From positions 137,186-201,185 of the forward strand of contig NZ_CH672432.1 of the NCBI RefSeq assembly GCF_000153025.1: a stretch of 64,000 bases of DNA, read 5' to 3'. A program made the position numbers and the translations under genes. Shown here piece by piece: positions 1 through 13,600 of this stretch. The notes under the pieces were generated by a model that ran no database searches, had not been told where the DNA came from, and worked only from the letters and a program-made list of their open reading frames with translations. This DNA is from Marinomonas sp. MED121 (GTDB lineage: Bacteria; Pseudomonadota; Gammaproteobacteria; Pseudomonadales; Marinomonadaceae). Numbering within the stretch: position 1 is the first letter of the stretch; every line of letters begins with the position of its first letter.

Positions 1-3000
1 CTAGTTTGATTAAAAGAAATCAATTACACCTTATTACGCCGCTTTATGATAATGCTGAAATAATATTAAGTCATAAAGGAAATTTGTCTAATCTTGCTTA
101 TGTTATTTATACCTCTGGGACAACAGGTAAACCCAAGGGCGTAATGATTGAGCAAAGGGGATTATTAAACCTAATTAATAGCCAAACTAAAGCTTATGAC
201 TTTAACCAAAGTGATATTGTTATCTGGCTTTCTAATCATATATTTGATGCATCAGTAGAGAATTTATTTTTACCCATATTAAATGGCGCCACTTTGTTGA
301 TTCCATCAGAGGATGATATTAAAGACCCAAATCTAATCAAAACCCTGCTTATTAATCATAAGGTAACCCATATACATGGCACACCTAGCTATCTTGCCGC
401 CTTGGGCAAGGTGGATGCTCACAATGAGATAAAGCGAGTCGTGACAGGTGGCGATAAATGTCCTCCTTTGTTGCAACAAATATGGGGTGATAAGTTAATC
501 AATTCATATGGCCCAACCGAAACAAGCATCACGGCATCCTTGGACCTTACCCACAATCAAAACCGATCTCCTAATAACATTGGTAAACCAATAGACAATG
601 TTAACTTTTTTGTTATGGACACTGAACTAAGGGAAGTTAATCAAGGTTACGTGGGTGAGCTTTATATTAGCGGCATTGCACTTGCTAGGGGATACCTTAA
701 TTTACCCGAATTAACCCAAGCCAATTTTATCACTAACCCTAGTGCTGATCGTGAGACTGGACATGATTTGCTATATAAAACAGGCGATCTGGTTAAACAA
801 TTAACTGACGGGAGTTATGAGTATTTAGGGCGTAATGATAGACAGCTAAAAGTGCGTGGTTTTCGCATCGAACCAGATGAAATTGAAGTTCAACTTTGTC
901 AAATACCCGGTATTGAGCAAGCTCTTGTTAGGCTCAACCCCTATAAAGAAAGCACCTCTTTAGTGGCGTACTTATTAACCCCTGAGAAGGACACCTCGAG
1001 TAAACATTTTGACTGCGAGCAAGTCAAAATACATCTGGGTAAGACGTTACCTGAATATATGATACCCAGTGATTTTGTCATCATATCTGCTTGGCCACTG
1101 ACTTTGACAGGTAAAATTGACCTAGAAAACCTGCCAAAACCCGTTAGCCCAAAACGACTCAATCGCTACCAAGCCCCCATAACAGAAGATGAAAAAAAGC
1201 TGGTTAGTATTTGGCAAGGCATTTTTGATATGAATGGCCTTGGCGTCAGTGACGATTTTTTTGCCTTAGGAGGAGACTCAATTACCGCAATACGCTTTAT
1301 GAGCCTTTTGCGCAAATCCATGAATCGCCATTTGACCATGAAAGATTTTCGCCTTAATCCAACAATTGAAGGCGTGCTGGTGCACAGTACCTTTGAAAAT
1401 CTAACGGGCTTAGGTAATCAAGCCGTGGCAGCACATCAAACAGAATTTCCTTTGTCTAATCAGCAAATGGTTGCTTGGTATATGCATAAAAGCCAGCCTG
1501 AGAGCAAAGCCTACCTTGCTGAAGCCGCGACACACTTTAAAGGTCAATTTTCAAAAGACGCGCTATTAAATGCCATTAATCAAATTGTAAAAGATCATGA
1601 TATTTATCGGACAAGCTTTCATGAGGGGGAGCAGGGCGTCATACAAAAGGTGGCACCTCATTATCAAACCCAGTTGAGAGAGATTCATGCCCATGATGTA
1701 AATGACACTGATAAAGAAGCCTTTCTAGAACATACCTTTAAAACAGAATTAGCCAGTATTGCAGATTTAAGCCAGCTTCCCTTGGCAGAGTTTATTCTCG
1801 TGTCTTTTGATGATGAGCATCACGTGTTACTGCATCAAGAACATCACATCATTCATGATGGTTGGAGTGCCAATGAATTTACCCAAATTCTCATTAATCA
1901 GTATCATGCTTTTATCAACAAGAACTACCTAATAAGTACAGATACTCCGTCGCAATATTCTCACTTTGTTCTTTCTCAAAAAGCCTGGTTAGCCTCTGAT
2001 TTTGCCTCATCACAAAAAAGCTATTGGACTAAGCAACTTGAAAATGCCCCACAAGGTGTTGCCTTATTCGGGAATAAGTCTCACACCCTAGGGTTTGCTG
2101 GCTCTCATGAAAAAATGGTGTTTAGTCAAGCCCAATGGCAAGCCATGGAAAGTCTATGTAGTGACAATGGTATTACGCCCTTTAGCTATACCTCATCCAT
2201 CTTATATCTGTGTCTATGGGCGTATTCAGGTGAAACGGACTTAACTTTTGGCTCTGCATTCGCTAATCGCAATTGGGCTGATTCCCATTCGACTCTCGGA
2301 ATGTTTGTTAATACAGTGGTTCTAAGACAGCAAATTGAGTCAGAAACCAGTCTAAAAACCTTCTTACTAAAAACACAATCTTTGGTCGATGATGCCCAAG
2401 CTAATGAAGAACTGCCATTTCCCCTTGTCGTCGAGGCGCTAAACCCTGATAGAAACACAGGGTCGAATCCGTTTTTTAATGTCTTATTAGGCTTTCATGA
2501 CACACCAATCCATACGGATGAAATAGAAGGATTAACTTGGTATAAAGACGAAACCGTAATCTCAGATACATCAAAATTTGATATTGATTGTCTTGTAGTA
2601 CCAAGAGGAAAAACCTTTAACGAAAGTGAGGAGGTGCATTTTCTGTGGGAATACAGAGAAGATATTTATTCAAAAGATGAAATTCAGCGCTTCCTTACCA
2701 GTTTTAAAAAGATATTCTTAAATACCCTTGAGCATTTTTCCCACATACAAGATGCCCCCATTAGCGATATTGCGCCATTATCCAGTGAAGATACGCAATG
2801 TTTGCTTGAAGAGTGGGGTCAAGGCGGGGAAATTTCAGCCCAAACAAAAGCCCAGTTTACTAAGTCAAATCTGGTAAAAGCCCTTGATGATAATGCCTTT
2901 TACTCCCCCAATATGGTTGCCATAACCAGCAGCGAAGAAGAGATAACCTATGAAAAGCTGGTGAAAAAAGCGGACATATTAGCTTTTAACCTACAAGAAG

Positions 3001-4679
3001 AAGGCGTCAAGAAAGGCGATAAAGTTGCCATTGCCTGTCAAAGAAATGCCATCAACATCATCTCTATGCTAGCGGTATTTAAGCTTGGCGCTTGTGCTGT
3101 GTTGATAGGGGCAGATCTGCCAGAACAGCGCATTCAATATATTTTAAAAGATAGCCAAACATCATGCTTAATAAGTGATGGCTCACTTTACCAAGATGAC
3201 TATCAATTACCTTTTATTGAACTAAGCCCATATTGGCTCAATAAACTGGATGTTGAACGGACACAAACTCGATTTGTTGCACCAGAAGATGCCAGCAGTG
3301 CATATATAATCTACACCTCAGGCTCTACAGGGCAGCCCAAAGGCATCGAAATTTCACATAAGGCCCTACTGAATATGAGTTTATGGCACATTGATGAGTT
3401 TAAACTTAACTCTTCAAGTGTCGGGACCTGTTTAGCCTATGTCGGTTTTGATGCTTATATGGCCGAAGTATGGCCTATCTTACTGGCCGCTGGCACTGTC
3501 TTGATCATAAAAGATAATGAGCGAGATGATATTAATTATCTGATGCCTTATTTACAGCAACAAGGCATCACCCATGCGTGTTTACCAACCGGTCTTTTAA
3601 CCCATGCGTGTGCGCATAATATTGAATGGCCAGACACATTAAACACCTTGCTAACTGGAGGGGATGTTTTAGGTGATCTGTCTTTTCCTAAAGGCTTTTC
3701 CGCTGATTTTTATAACATGTATGGCCCAACGGAAACCTGTGTTGATGCCTGTTATTTCAAAGCTGATCCACACCATTTAAGCTCAACACCGATTGGTCGT
3801 CCTATCGCGAACACGGTTGCAAGAGTTGTATTAGAAGGTAAATTGGCACCCATTGGCGTACCTGGTGAACTTTATATTGGCGGCGCTGGTTTAGCCTTGG
3901 GTTACATTAACAATGAAACGCTAAATTCTAAGCACTTTATAGAGGCGCCATCCCTCTCATCTGCAACACAGACTGACCACAAATACTATCGAACCGGTGA
4001 CCTTGTTAAGTGGCGACATGATGGCCAACTTGAATATATCGCCAGACTCAATGATGAAATCAAAATTCGAGGTTATCGTGTTGCTCTGGGCGAGATTAAC
4101 AATCAGATCGAGCTAGATGACAGTGTTAGCCAAGCATATTCACTGGTAAAAGAGGATGCAATTTATGCCTATGTGGTGTTATCAGAAGATGAAAGAGCGA
4201 GGCAAGCATCAGGAGAAAGTAATGAACCAAAAGTAACACGTCAACTTCGTCAATTATTGAAGAAATCCCTTCCTGATTATATGAGACCAAACGCTATCCT
4301 ACTGCTTGATAGCCTGCCCATGACAGCCCAAGGGAAAATTGATAAGTCTCAATTACCTTCGCCGGTAAGCCTAACAACACAATACGAAGTCGCCGCCACT
4401 CAAACAGAGAAGCAATTGGCTGAGATCTGGCAGAACACCTTATCTAAAAAACAAATGAGTATTAAAGACAACTTTTTTGCAATGGGAGGGCATTCTTTGT
4501 TGGCAATGAATATTATTTCCCAAATTCGTCAGCAACTGCATGTCCAACTTAATATTAGTGATTTCTTCCAACACCCCAGCATCAAATCTCAAGCACAGCT
4601 TATTGATAATTTCATTATGACCATGGCACCTAATGATAAGGATGTTAATTCCCATGCCATGGAAGAAGGTGAAATCTAA
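1..4679 (+). CDS. Non-ribosomal peptide synthetase, partial at 5' end (A-T-C-A-T)
   Basis: Assembly-line enzyme that activates and joins amino acids. The frame is open to the left window edge, so the true start and the first half of the first adenylation (A) domain are missing; TTG at base 6 is not a start. Residues are counted from base 6. The rest of A1 (to about 385) shows the A3 core YTSGTTGKPKG. A carrier (GGDSI, about 423) follows, then a condensation domain with intact HHIIHDG at 613-619, a complete A2 (TSGSTGQPKG near 1103) and a final carrier (GGHSL, about 1495). My reading of the ten-residue binding-pocket codes is DAEHVGSITK for A1 and DAACLGMVDK for A2; I do not recognise a substrate for either. 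The C-terminus is acidic and ends MEEGEI, resembling docking peptides that pair with TubC_N domains. The stop overlaps the next start (TAATG). Confidence 0.95.
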   Translation, partial: SLIKRNQLHLITPLYDNAEIILSHKGNLSNLAYVIYTSGTTGKPKGVMIEQRGLLNLINSQTKAYDFNQSDIVIWLSNHIFDASVENLFLPILNGATLLIPSEDDIKDPNLIKTLLINHKVTHIHGTPSYLAALGKVDAHNEIKRVVTGGDKCPPLLQQIWGDKLINSYGPTETSITASLDLTHNQNRSPNNIGKPIDNVNFFVMDTELREVNQGYVGELYISGIALARGYLNLPELTQANFITNPSADRETGHDLLYKTGDLVKQLTDGSYEYLGRNDRQLKVRGFRIEPDEIEVQLCQIPGIEQALVRLNPYKESTSLVAYLLTPEKDTSSKHFDCEQVKIHLGKTLPEYMIPSDFVIISAWPLTLTGKIDLENLPKPVSPKRLNRYQAPITEDEKKLVSIWQGIFDMNGLGVSDDFFALGGDSITAIRFMSLLRKSMNRHLTMKDFRLNPTIEGVLVHSTFENLTGLGNQAVAAHQTEFPLSNQQMVAWYMHKSQPESKAYLAEAATHFKGQFSKDALLNAINQIVKDHDIYRTSFHEGEQGVIQKVAPHYQTQLREIHAHDVNDTDKEAFLEHTFKTELASIADLSQLPLAEFILVSFDDEHHVLLHQEHHIIHDGWSANEFTQILINQYHAFINKNYLISTDTPSQYSHFVLSQKAWLASDFASSQKSYWTKQLENAPQGVALFGNKSHTLGFAGSHEKMVFSQAQWQAMESLCSDNGITPFSYTSSILYLCLWAYSGETDLTFGSAFANRNWADSHSTLGMFVNTVVLRQQIESETSLKTFLLKTQSLVDDAQANEELPFPLVVEALNPDRNTGSNPFFNVLLGFHDTPIHTDEIEGLTWYKDETVISDTSKFDIDCLVVPRGKTFNESEEVHFLWEYREDIYSKDEIQRFLTSFKKIFLNTLEHFSHIQDAPISDIAPLSSEDTQCLLEEWGQGGEISAQTKAQFTKSNLVKALDDNAFYSPNMVAITSSEEEITYEKLVKKADILAFNLQEEGVKKGDKVAIACQRNAINIISMLAVFKLGACAVLIGADLPEQRIQYILKDSQTSCLISDGSLYQDDYQLPFIELSPYWLNKLDVERTQTRFVAPEDASSAYIIYTSGSTGQPKGIEISHKALLNMSLWHIDEFKLNSSSVGTCLAYVGFDAYMAEVWPILLAAGTVLIIKDNERDDINYLMPYLQQQGITHACLPTGLLTHACAHNIEWPDTLNTLLTGGDVLGDLSFPKGFSADFYNMYGPTETCVDACYFKADPHHLSSTPIGRPIANTVARVVLEGKLAPIGVPGELYIGGAGLALGYINNETLNSKHFIEAPSLSSATQTDHKYYRTGDLVKWRHDGQLEYIARLNDEIKIRGYRVALGEINNQIELDDSVSQAYSLVKEDAIYAYVVLSEDERARQASGESNEPKVTRQLRQLLKKSLPDYMRPNAILLLDSLPMTAQGKIDKSQLPSPVSLTTQYEVAATQTEKQLAEIWQNTLSKKQMSIKDNFFAMGGHSLLAMNIISQIRQQLHVQLNISDFFQHPSIKSQAQLIDNFIMTMAPNDKDVNSHAMEEGEI

Positions 4680-7600
4680 TGCCACAGTCTCTTATTCAAA
4701 AAGCGAAAGCATTAGGTGTCTTTCTATACCTAGAAAATGGCGCCCTTAAGTATCGATCAAGCAAGGGCAAGTTACCTGCTGAATTGGCCCAAGAGTTAAA
4801 GCAAGATAAAACAGAAATAATGGCATTTTTAAGCCAGTACCAAGGGAGGAAAGCAGAACAAATAACCCCTGTTCCCCAAAGCATCGCCCCGTTAACCTTT
4901 ACTCAAAATCGGGTGTTTTATCTCGAAAAAATGACACAAGGTGACACCTTGTACCATATGACAGCGGCTTTTGATGTGAAGAGAAAGCTGGATCCTGATT
5001 TACTTGAAGCTGCCATTATTCATCTATTAAATCGACACAATATTCTCACGACCTGCTTCTTAATGAATGAGGAGGGGGCGTATCAAAAGGTGGTTAACCT
5101 TGATGAGTCGCCATTTAGACTCGAACATGAGGTCAAAAGAGTTCACGATAAAGACGCTTGGCTCTGTGAGAAAGCCAATCAAGGCTTTGATTTATCACAC
5201 TCGCCATTAATGCGTGTGCATTATCTAGATGCCTCAAAGCAACCCAATGACACCTGTCTTGAAGATGAAAGCTGCATATTATTCGTTTTTCACCATTTAA
5301 TATTTGATGGTTATTCTTATACGTGTTTCTTTAACGAACTTAATCACATCTACCAAGCAAAATTGGCAAATGAGCCCATAAAACTTGCCCAATTAGACTT
5401 TCAATATGGGGATTATGCCCATTGGCAAGCCTCGCATAAGTCCTATGTATCACAGGAAACGATGGACTTTTGGCGAGCAAAAATGACGAGGGTAAGAGAC
5501 CTAAATACTTTACCGACAGATTTTATACGTACTGCCAATGCTTTATCAGAAGGAAGCTTGATAGAAGATAAATTATCCCTTAAGCAAACGGCCAAAATCA
5601 AAGCCTTTGCTCAGTCCCAAGGGGTCAGCTTATTCACCTTGCTTTGCAGTGTTTATTCTATTTTGATCAGTCGATGGACAAATGACCCTGATGTGTTAAT
5701 TGGCACACCAGTGAGTGGTCGAGATCAAGATGGCCTTGAAAACCTCATTGGATTTTTTGCTAACACCTTATTAATTAGAAGTGATGTCGTACTTGATAAA
5801 AACTTTCACCAAGTATTAGAAGAATCAAAGCAGAATCTGGCAGACAGTTTTCGACATCAAAACATGCCTTTTGAAAAAATTGTAGAACAGGCAGGACATA
5901 CAAGAAGCCAACTTAATGCACCAATATTGCAGATATTATTCGTTTTAAACCAAGCCGATAAAACGAGTCTTGAGTTAGAGGGCTGTAATATTCAAAAACG
6001 CTTGGTCAATCGTAATAAGATTAACTTTGAGCTTGAATTACATGTCACTGACCAGGGGCAAACGCTTGATTTACACTGGGTATACGCCCATAAACTATTC
6101 CATCAAGACAGCATTAATGGCTTTAAAGACAGTTTTTTAACCCTATTAGATGCCATTATCGCATCACCTGACAAACCCATTAAGCAATTGCCTCTAGTAT
6201 CCCAAAAAGGGAAAGCACAAATTGATTTGTGGAATAAAACCGATAAGTTATTCCCTCAGCAAGGGCGTTTTATCGATCGCTTTGAGGCACGTGTCTCAAA
6301 CCAAGGCGATAAAATTGCCTGCACTTGGCACTGTCAAAACGCGGGCGTCATGTCACTTACTTATCAAGAACTCAATGAGAAAGCCAACCAAGTTGCCCAC
6401 TATTTATTAACTCAAAAAGTCACGCCTAATACCTGTGTCGCTATGGGGTATTCATGGTCAATTAATGGGATTATCAGCATACTCGGCATCCTTAAATCTG
6501 GGGCGGCATATGTACCATTGGATACGCAGCAACCTAAGCAAAGATTGATGCAAATACTTGATGCTGCAGATATCAAGTTATTATTAGGCCCTCAATCCCT
6601 CATTGATGCGCTTAATGAAAAACAAAGCCTGTCTGATGTGACCTGTCTGGATCTTAATCGAGCACACAAAATACTCGCGCCTTTTTCTGTATCAAATCCA
6701 ATTTTAACTGAGCTTGATGATTCGCAGCTTGCCTATGTGATTTTTACATCGGGCTCAACCGGGCAGCCTAAAGGGGTCATGCTTGAGCATAAAAATCTCA
6801 ATAATCTGCTCGATAGCATGCAAGAAAGAGTCAATTATCATGAGCATGATGTTGTTGCTGCCATGACAGCCAGTTTTTTTGATATTCATATCGCAGAAAC
6901 ACTTATGTCTCTGTCTCAAGGGGCTAGCATAAGCATTTTAAACCATGAAGCGTCTCGTTCTGCCAATGCCATTCAAAAGCGCGTCATAAAGGACAAGATA
7001 AGCATTATTCAGGCCACGCCATCCGTTTGGCAATGGCTTGTGGATAATGACTTTAGGCCAAACGAGGGAACGAAAATAATCACAGGAGGTGACCATTTAA
7101 GCCTGCCACTTAGAAATGCCTTATTAAAAACGTCTCATCAGGTCACCTTATTCAACCTTTATGCGCCTTCAGAAGCCACGGTATATTGTTCAGGCGGTGA
7201 GGTTTTAGCTAGCCAGTCCAAAATTCACATTGGCAAGCCTTTCTCAAATAATCGCTACTACATACTGGATGAAAGTTTAAATCATCTACCGATTGGCGGC
7301 ATTGGTGAGCTCTATATCGCAGGCGCTAATATCGCCAGAGGCTATCTAGGTAACCCAAGGTTAACGGATGCGTTTTTCACCCCAGATCCATTCTCTGACC
7401 AGCCTTACGAGCGCATGTATCAAACAGGCGACTTGGCCAAACGTCTTGAAGATGGCAGTGTTGAACTTGTTGGCAGAAAAGACTTTCAATTAAAGCTAAA
7501 TGGCATTCGCATTGAAGCAAGTGATATTGAGTTCCATCTTTGCCAAATTGAGGGGATTGATAAAGCCTTAGTGACAAGTAAAGACGTGGCTCAAACTAAG

Positions 7601-10600
7601 TGTCTAGTGGCTTATTTAATATTAAAAGATGGTTTTAAGCTAAACCTTGATCAAGTTCGTGACAATCTAAGTTTGTCGGTGGCACACAGTGTTATGCCTC
7701 AATACTTTATTGAACTAGATGCTTTTCCGTTAACCAATAATCTAAAAATCGATCGAAATGCGCTTCCAACACCAGCGGAACAGACCAAAACCCATGCAAT
7801 GCTAACTGACAAGAGGTTAGCCAACACACCCACGCAGAGATGGTTAGCCTCGCTCTGGGAAACCTTGTTAGCACAAAAAAATATTGATATTCATAGCAAC
7901 TTTTTTAGCCTAGGTGGTCATTCATTACTGGCAATTAAACTGACAAGTCAAATTAGTCATAAACTGGGTCAGGAGTTTTCTTTAAAACGTCTTTTACAAG
8001 CTGGTAATATTTATAACATTGCACGATTGATGGATGACGAAAAGCAGCTAGAGGACACCTTAGCACTCGATAAAACGCCCAATTCATCCATAGAAAATAA
8101 AGCCAACATAAAGCAAACCGGTTTAACCCAAGGGGAGCTATCCTATTCTCAATTAAGGCTCTGGAGCTTAGACACTCTTCAAACTAAGGGGTTACATTAT
8201 TCTGTGCCGCTAAAGTTTGCCTTAAAAGGTGAGTTGAATATTGATGCATTAGAGCAAAGTTTGGACGCTATCAGAGATAAACATCACATATTGCGGACGG
8301 CTTATGTAGTGTGTGATGAGCAAGCTAAACAAAGGGTTTTAGCCAACACTGAATTACCTAAGGTATTAAGTTACTTAAATTGTCGCTCATCTGAGAAAAG
8401 GGATACTCTATCAAAGTCCTATCAAGACAACGCCCGGCTAGCTAGGAGAGAACAGAAAGAACAGAAAAAAAAGTTAACCAAGTTAGAAAAGATAAAAGAG
8501 TTAGCTCATTTTGAAAAAACACTCTTGGAAGCCCCCTTTAATTTAGACAAGGGTGAAGTATTTAGAGCCGGATTGGCGAAACTGACTCATGATGAATTTC
8601 AGCTATTTATTGGCATACATCACATTGCGATCGATGGTGTGTCTTGCGATATTCTTATTAAAGAGATCAATCAATTTTATCAGCATTTCGATCAACAAAA
8701 GAATGAAGCTTGGCTACAGCATGATCACCTAAACCAAGTGTTACCTATTCAATATATTGATTATGCCCTGTGGCAAAAGCAATATTTCCACTCTGACTTA
8801 GAGCAAAAAAACTTAGAAAAAGAAAGCCAGCAAAACCTAGTCGCCTATTGGCGCAACAGATTAACAGGCATCAAATCCAAACATAGCGCACAAGATTATC
8901 TACCACTGGATTACACTCGCCCTGATAATTCGAGTTATCGAGGCAAAGACCTTTCAACCGAGATAGACACAGAATATCTAAACAAGCTGTTCAATTTAGC
9001 CAAAACATTAGAAGTGACGCCTTTTAGTGTTATTTATTCCGCCTTCGTTTTGCTTTTAAGTCGGTATTCCGGAGATAAAGACATTGTCATTGGCACACCT
9101 TCCGCTAACCGGTCACAACCAGACGTTGAAAAGCTAATTGGTTTTTTTGTTAATAACCTGGCGCTTAGGTCTGAATTAGCCGACAAGGTGAGTTTTAATG
9201 AATTAATTCTTCAGTCGCATCAAAACCTCATGTCAGACTTCGATCATGAATCCCTGCCTTTTGAGCAAGTGATTCAAACACTCAACCCTAAGAGAAGTTT
9301 GAAACGACATCCGATTTTTCAGATGATGTTGGTCTTGGAGCAAGCAAAAACAAGCACCTTATCATTAGGCAATTCAGACATGATTCAATTGCGACCGAAT
9401 CATACGGAAGCCAGGTTTGATATCACACTTGGGGCTAAACTTGATAAAAACGCATTAAGGTTCAACTGGAACTATTCATTAGATTTATTTAAAGATGAGA
9501 CCATAAAAGAGGTTGCTAACAACTTTAATCAGTTGCTAACAGCTTGCTTGGATAACCCAAGCCAGAACGCGTTTAGTTTACCCATGGTTCCAGAGGTAGA
9601 GCGTTCAGAGGTAGAGCGTTCAGAGGTAAAGTGTTCAGAAGAAGGCATTACTCACAAGACAAATTCAATTGAGCAAGCTCACCTAGAATCGTCCTCGACA
9701 TTAGTGAATCTGTTTAGCAAACAAGTTGAGCGCCACCCCAATGCAATTGCCTTATGTTTTAAAGGGCAAAACTTAAGTTATCAAGCCCTTGATCATCAAT
9801 CGAATCAATTTGCTCATTACTTAATTTCTAAAGGGGCCAAAAAAGGCAGCATTATTGCCATCGCTCTAAACCGTTCAAACAATATGCTGCTTGCCATGTT
9901 AGCTGTACTTAAAGCAGGTGCGGCTTATCTTCCCATAGATATCAAGACGCCAGCAAAGCGCGTCAAGTATATGCTTGAGGGTAGTCAGGCTTCATTTTTA
10001 ATGACGGATCAAAGTTGGCAGTTTAACACCTTAAACTACCAAGAAATTAGGCTAAATGATGTTCACAGTGCTGAATTTGAAAAGCAATCATCCAAGCCTG
10101 TAATCTTAGCTGAACCATCCCATTCACATGATCTTGCTTACCTCATTTACACGTCAGGCTCTACAGGCAATCCTAAAGGCGTATTGATAGAACATAAGGG
10201 CGTGGTTAATTATGTAAAAGCCCAGTCAGAGTATCTTGAGTTAAATCATCAGGATATAGATAAGGATGCAGGCTTTCTGTATTTGAGTAATTTTGCTTTT
10301 GATACCTCAGTTGCCAGTATTTGGGGCGCGTTATTAAACGCAAGACGGGTAGATATCATTGCTGAAGAAGATAGATTTGATCTGGATAAGATTAATCAAT
10401 ATTTAACGCAACCTGAGCGTTTTGCTGTGGCTTATATCCCGCCTATTTTATTGGCCAATTTAACCCCTGATCCTAAGGCAAACATCATTCCGCGAATCGT
10501 TATTTCGGGTGAAGCGGTAGCTCAAGACTTAGTAGATAACTACTTAGAAAAAACCTGCTTAATAAATGAATATGGCCCAACAGAAAACAGTGTTTGCTCT

Positions 10601-13600
10601 AGTTACCATATTTATCAAAAAGGTGATGATGCCAACCTTATTGGGCAGGCTATACCAGGTGTTATGACCCTAGTGCTCGATGAATATCTTAACCCAGTGC
10701 CATCTGGCGTGATAGGCCAACTTTATTTAGCCGGAGTTGGGCTTGCTCGTGGCTATTTAAATCAAGCTGAATTAACAAATAATGTGTTTATAGAACCTAG
10801 TGAAAAACACCCATTTAGACTCTATAAAACCGGGGATTTAGTAAAAGAGAATCGGGCAGGGCAGCTAAGTTTTGAAGGTCGAATTGACGATCAGGTCAAA
10901 CTAAGAGGCTTTAGAATTGAATTAGGTGAAATTGAAAAAACGCTCGAAACTCATCCTCATGTAATAAGTGCTAAAGTCCTAGTAACCCAAGCCCTTAACA
11001 AGCAAAAACAACTGACGGCTTACCTAATTCACACGGCTGATTATCAAGCCCTATTGACAGAGTTATCTCATCAGTTATCGAGTAAACTACCGGATTATAT
11101 GGTGCCACAGGCTTGGGCGGCATTAGACGCTTGGCCACTGACGGCTAATGGTAAGCTTGCTAGGGCTGAATTACCTATTGCTTATCCCATCGCTGCTGGG
11201 GCTCAAGTACAAGATAGACTCCCGAAAACGCCTCTTGAAAAGGCCATGCTAGACCTTTACAAGAGCTTATTGAAGCAAGAGAATTTAAATCTGAATGATA
11301 ATTTTTTTGCGTTAGGGGGCGATTCTATTATTGCCATGCAATTGGTTGCAAAAGCATCTCGCCAGGGGCTCTTTTTTAGCGTTAAAGACTTATTTGAATA
11401 CCCTAGCATTGCGGCCTTAATGCCTCATATTAAAGAACAAAAACGGGATGAAATCTCCCAAGATGCGACTGATGGCAAGCAGGCCTTACTGCCCATTCAG
11501 CATGAATTTTTTCATTATTCATCAGCGGATAAACTAAACCGTTTTAACCAATGTGTCTTTCTCACCTTGCCTAAAGACCTTGACTTTACATGTCTTAAGC
11601 ATGTTATTAAGGCGTTAATAACACGACACGATGCCCTAAGGCTTAAATTCTCATTCAATGAAAAAGTGCTTACCTATCAAGAAAGCATGGCCATAGATAG
11701 CCTATGTGACAATGTCTCCCTGCCATCGTTAGACCCGAGCACGCTAAAATCGGCTGCAGACAGTTACCATGATCAATTTCATCTTCAGCAAACGCCGTTA
11801 ATGAAGGCTGTTAGGTTTTATAGCCAAAATGATGCGGTATTGTTTATCAATATCCATCACTTGATTATTGATGCTGTGTCTTGGCAGATTTTAATCGAGG
11901 ACTTAAAACATGCCTTTCTTAGCTATAAGAAAACCAAAGCGTCAATTGATCAAACTAATGCTCCCGTCTTAGGCCCTAAAACCCAGTCTTATCAAACATG
12001 GAGTCAATGGATTAATGCCAAACCTTGCCTTACCTATTTTATTGAGAATGAGGCTGAGTATTGGCAAAAGGTAGTGACTACGTCAAATCTGAATCCGTCT
12101 CATTTTGACCATGACGTATCTTGTCAGATAAACAATGGGCACAGAAATAACACTCAAATAACGCTTTCTAAGACCCTAACTCAAGCGCTGCTGAAAACGG
12201 CCAATAAGGCCTATCAAACCGAAACATTAGAACTGCTTTTAACCAGTGTTTATCTTGGTATAAGCAAGCTAACCCAATCCCATCACCTCAGTTTTTGTAT
12301 TGAAACCCATGGTCGTGATGGATTAACCTCATTCAATAATAAGCTTGATAAACCAGTATCACTGGATATTAGTCAAACATTAGGTTGGTTTACTTCAACT
12401 TTTCCTTTTGTCGTCAACCTTGAGAGCAAGAGTATTGAATCCATACTCTGCCATATTAAAGAAACCTTTCGTCATGTACCTAACAATGGCCTTGGTTTTG
12501 GGGTTTTAAGCTGGTTACAAGATAGCCCTTGCGACTATGAGCATAAGGCTGACATTTTGTTTAATTACTTTGGACAAACTGATCAAGCCCAATCAAGAGA
12601 AGAGTCTCAAGACTTTAACCTGATCCATATAGACACCCAAGATGGGGCATTTCAACATATGAAGCCTCATCCAATCGCTATGAATGCAAGGATTAGCCAA
12701 GATCAATTGTGCATTGATCTTAGTTACCTTACAGCGCTTTTTTCAGATGCTCAGATAAAGGGCGTAAAAGCGTCTATTGAAAGCGCTTTAAACACAGTAA
12801 TTAGCCACTGTGTTGAGCAAGACAAGGTAAAACATACCCCTTCAGATTTCTCACTTGCCAAGATTAAGCAAGATGACATTGATCGCTGGCAAGCCCAATT
12901 GCTTGTGTCTGGTTTCACGATTGACAATATTTACCCTGCTACAGGCATGCAAGAAGGCCTGCTTTATCATAGCCAATTACAAGCCGATGCCTACCTTACC
13001 CAACTTTGTTTGACCTATTACGCACTTGATTTAGTCAGTCTTAAAAATGCTTGGCGCACTTTAGTTCAACGTCACGATATCTTTCGTACCGCCTTTATGA
13101 CAAGTGATGAAGGGGATCAATACCAGCTTGTGTCAAATAAAGCTGAGTTAGATTGGCGTTACATTGATTACACAGGCCAAGATAAAACGATCTTAAACCA
13201 AGATGCTGATGATAAGTGTATTGTCTCTGATTCAGAGCTTGAGTGTATTGAAACGATCAAAAGACAAGATAAAGCCGCTGGGTTTGATCTTAGTAAGCCA
13301 TGCCTTATGCGCTTTAGCTTGATAAAAAAATCTGAAAATCAATTTAACCTGATTTGGACAAATCACCATGCCCTCATTGATGGCTGGTGCTTACCTTTGA
13401 TTCTTGCTGAATTAAAGGATATCTATACTGCGCTTGTTCACTCAAAACCATTATTACTTAATGACGCGCCATCCTATGTTAATTATATTCAATGGCTTGA
13501 ACATCAAGATAAAAGCATTGCGACACGCTATTGGCATAACACACTGTCACACCTTGAAACCCCTACAAAAATGCCATTTTATGCGTCTCAAACCTCACAT

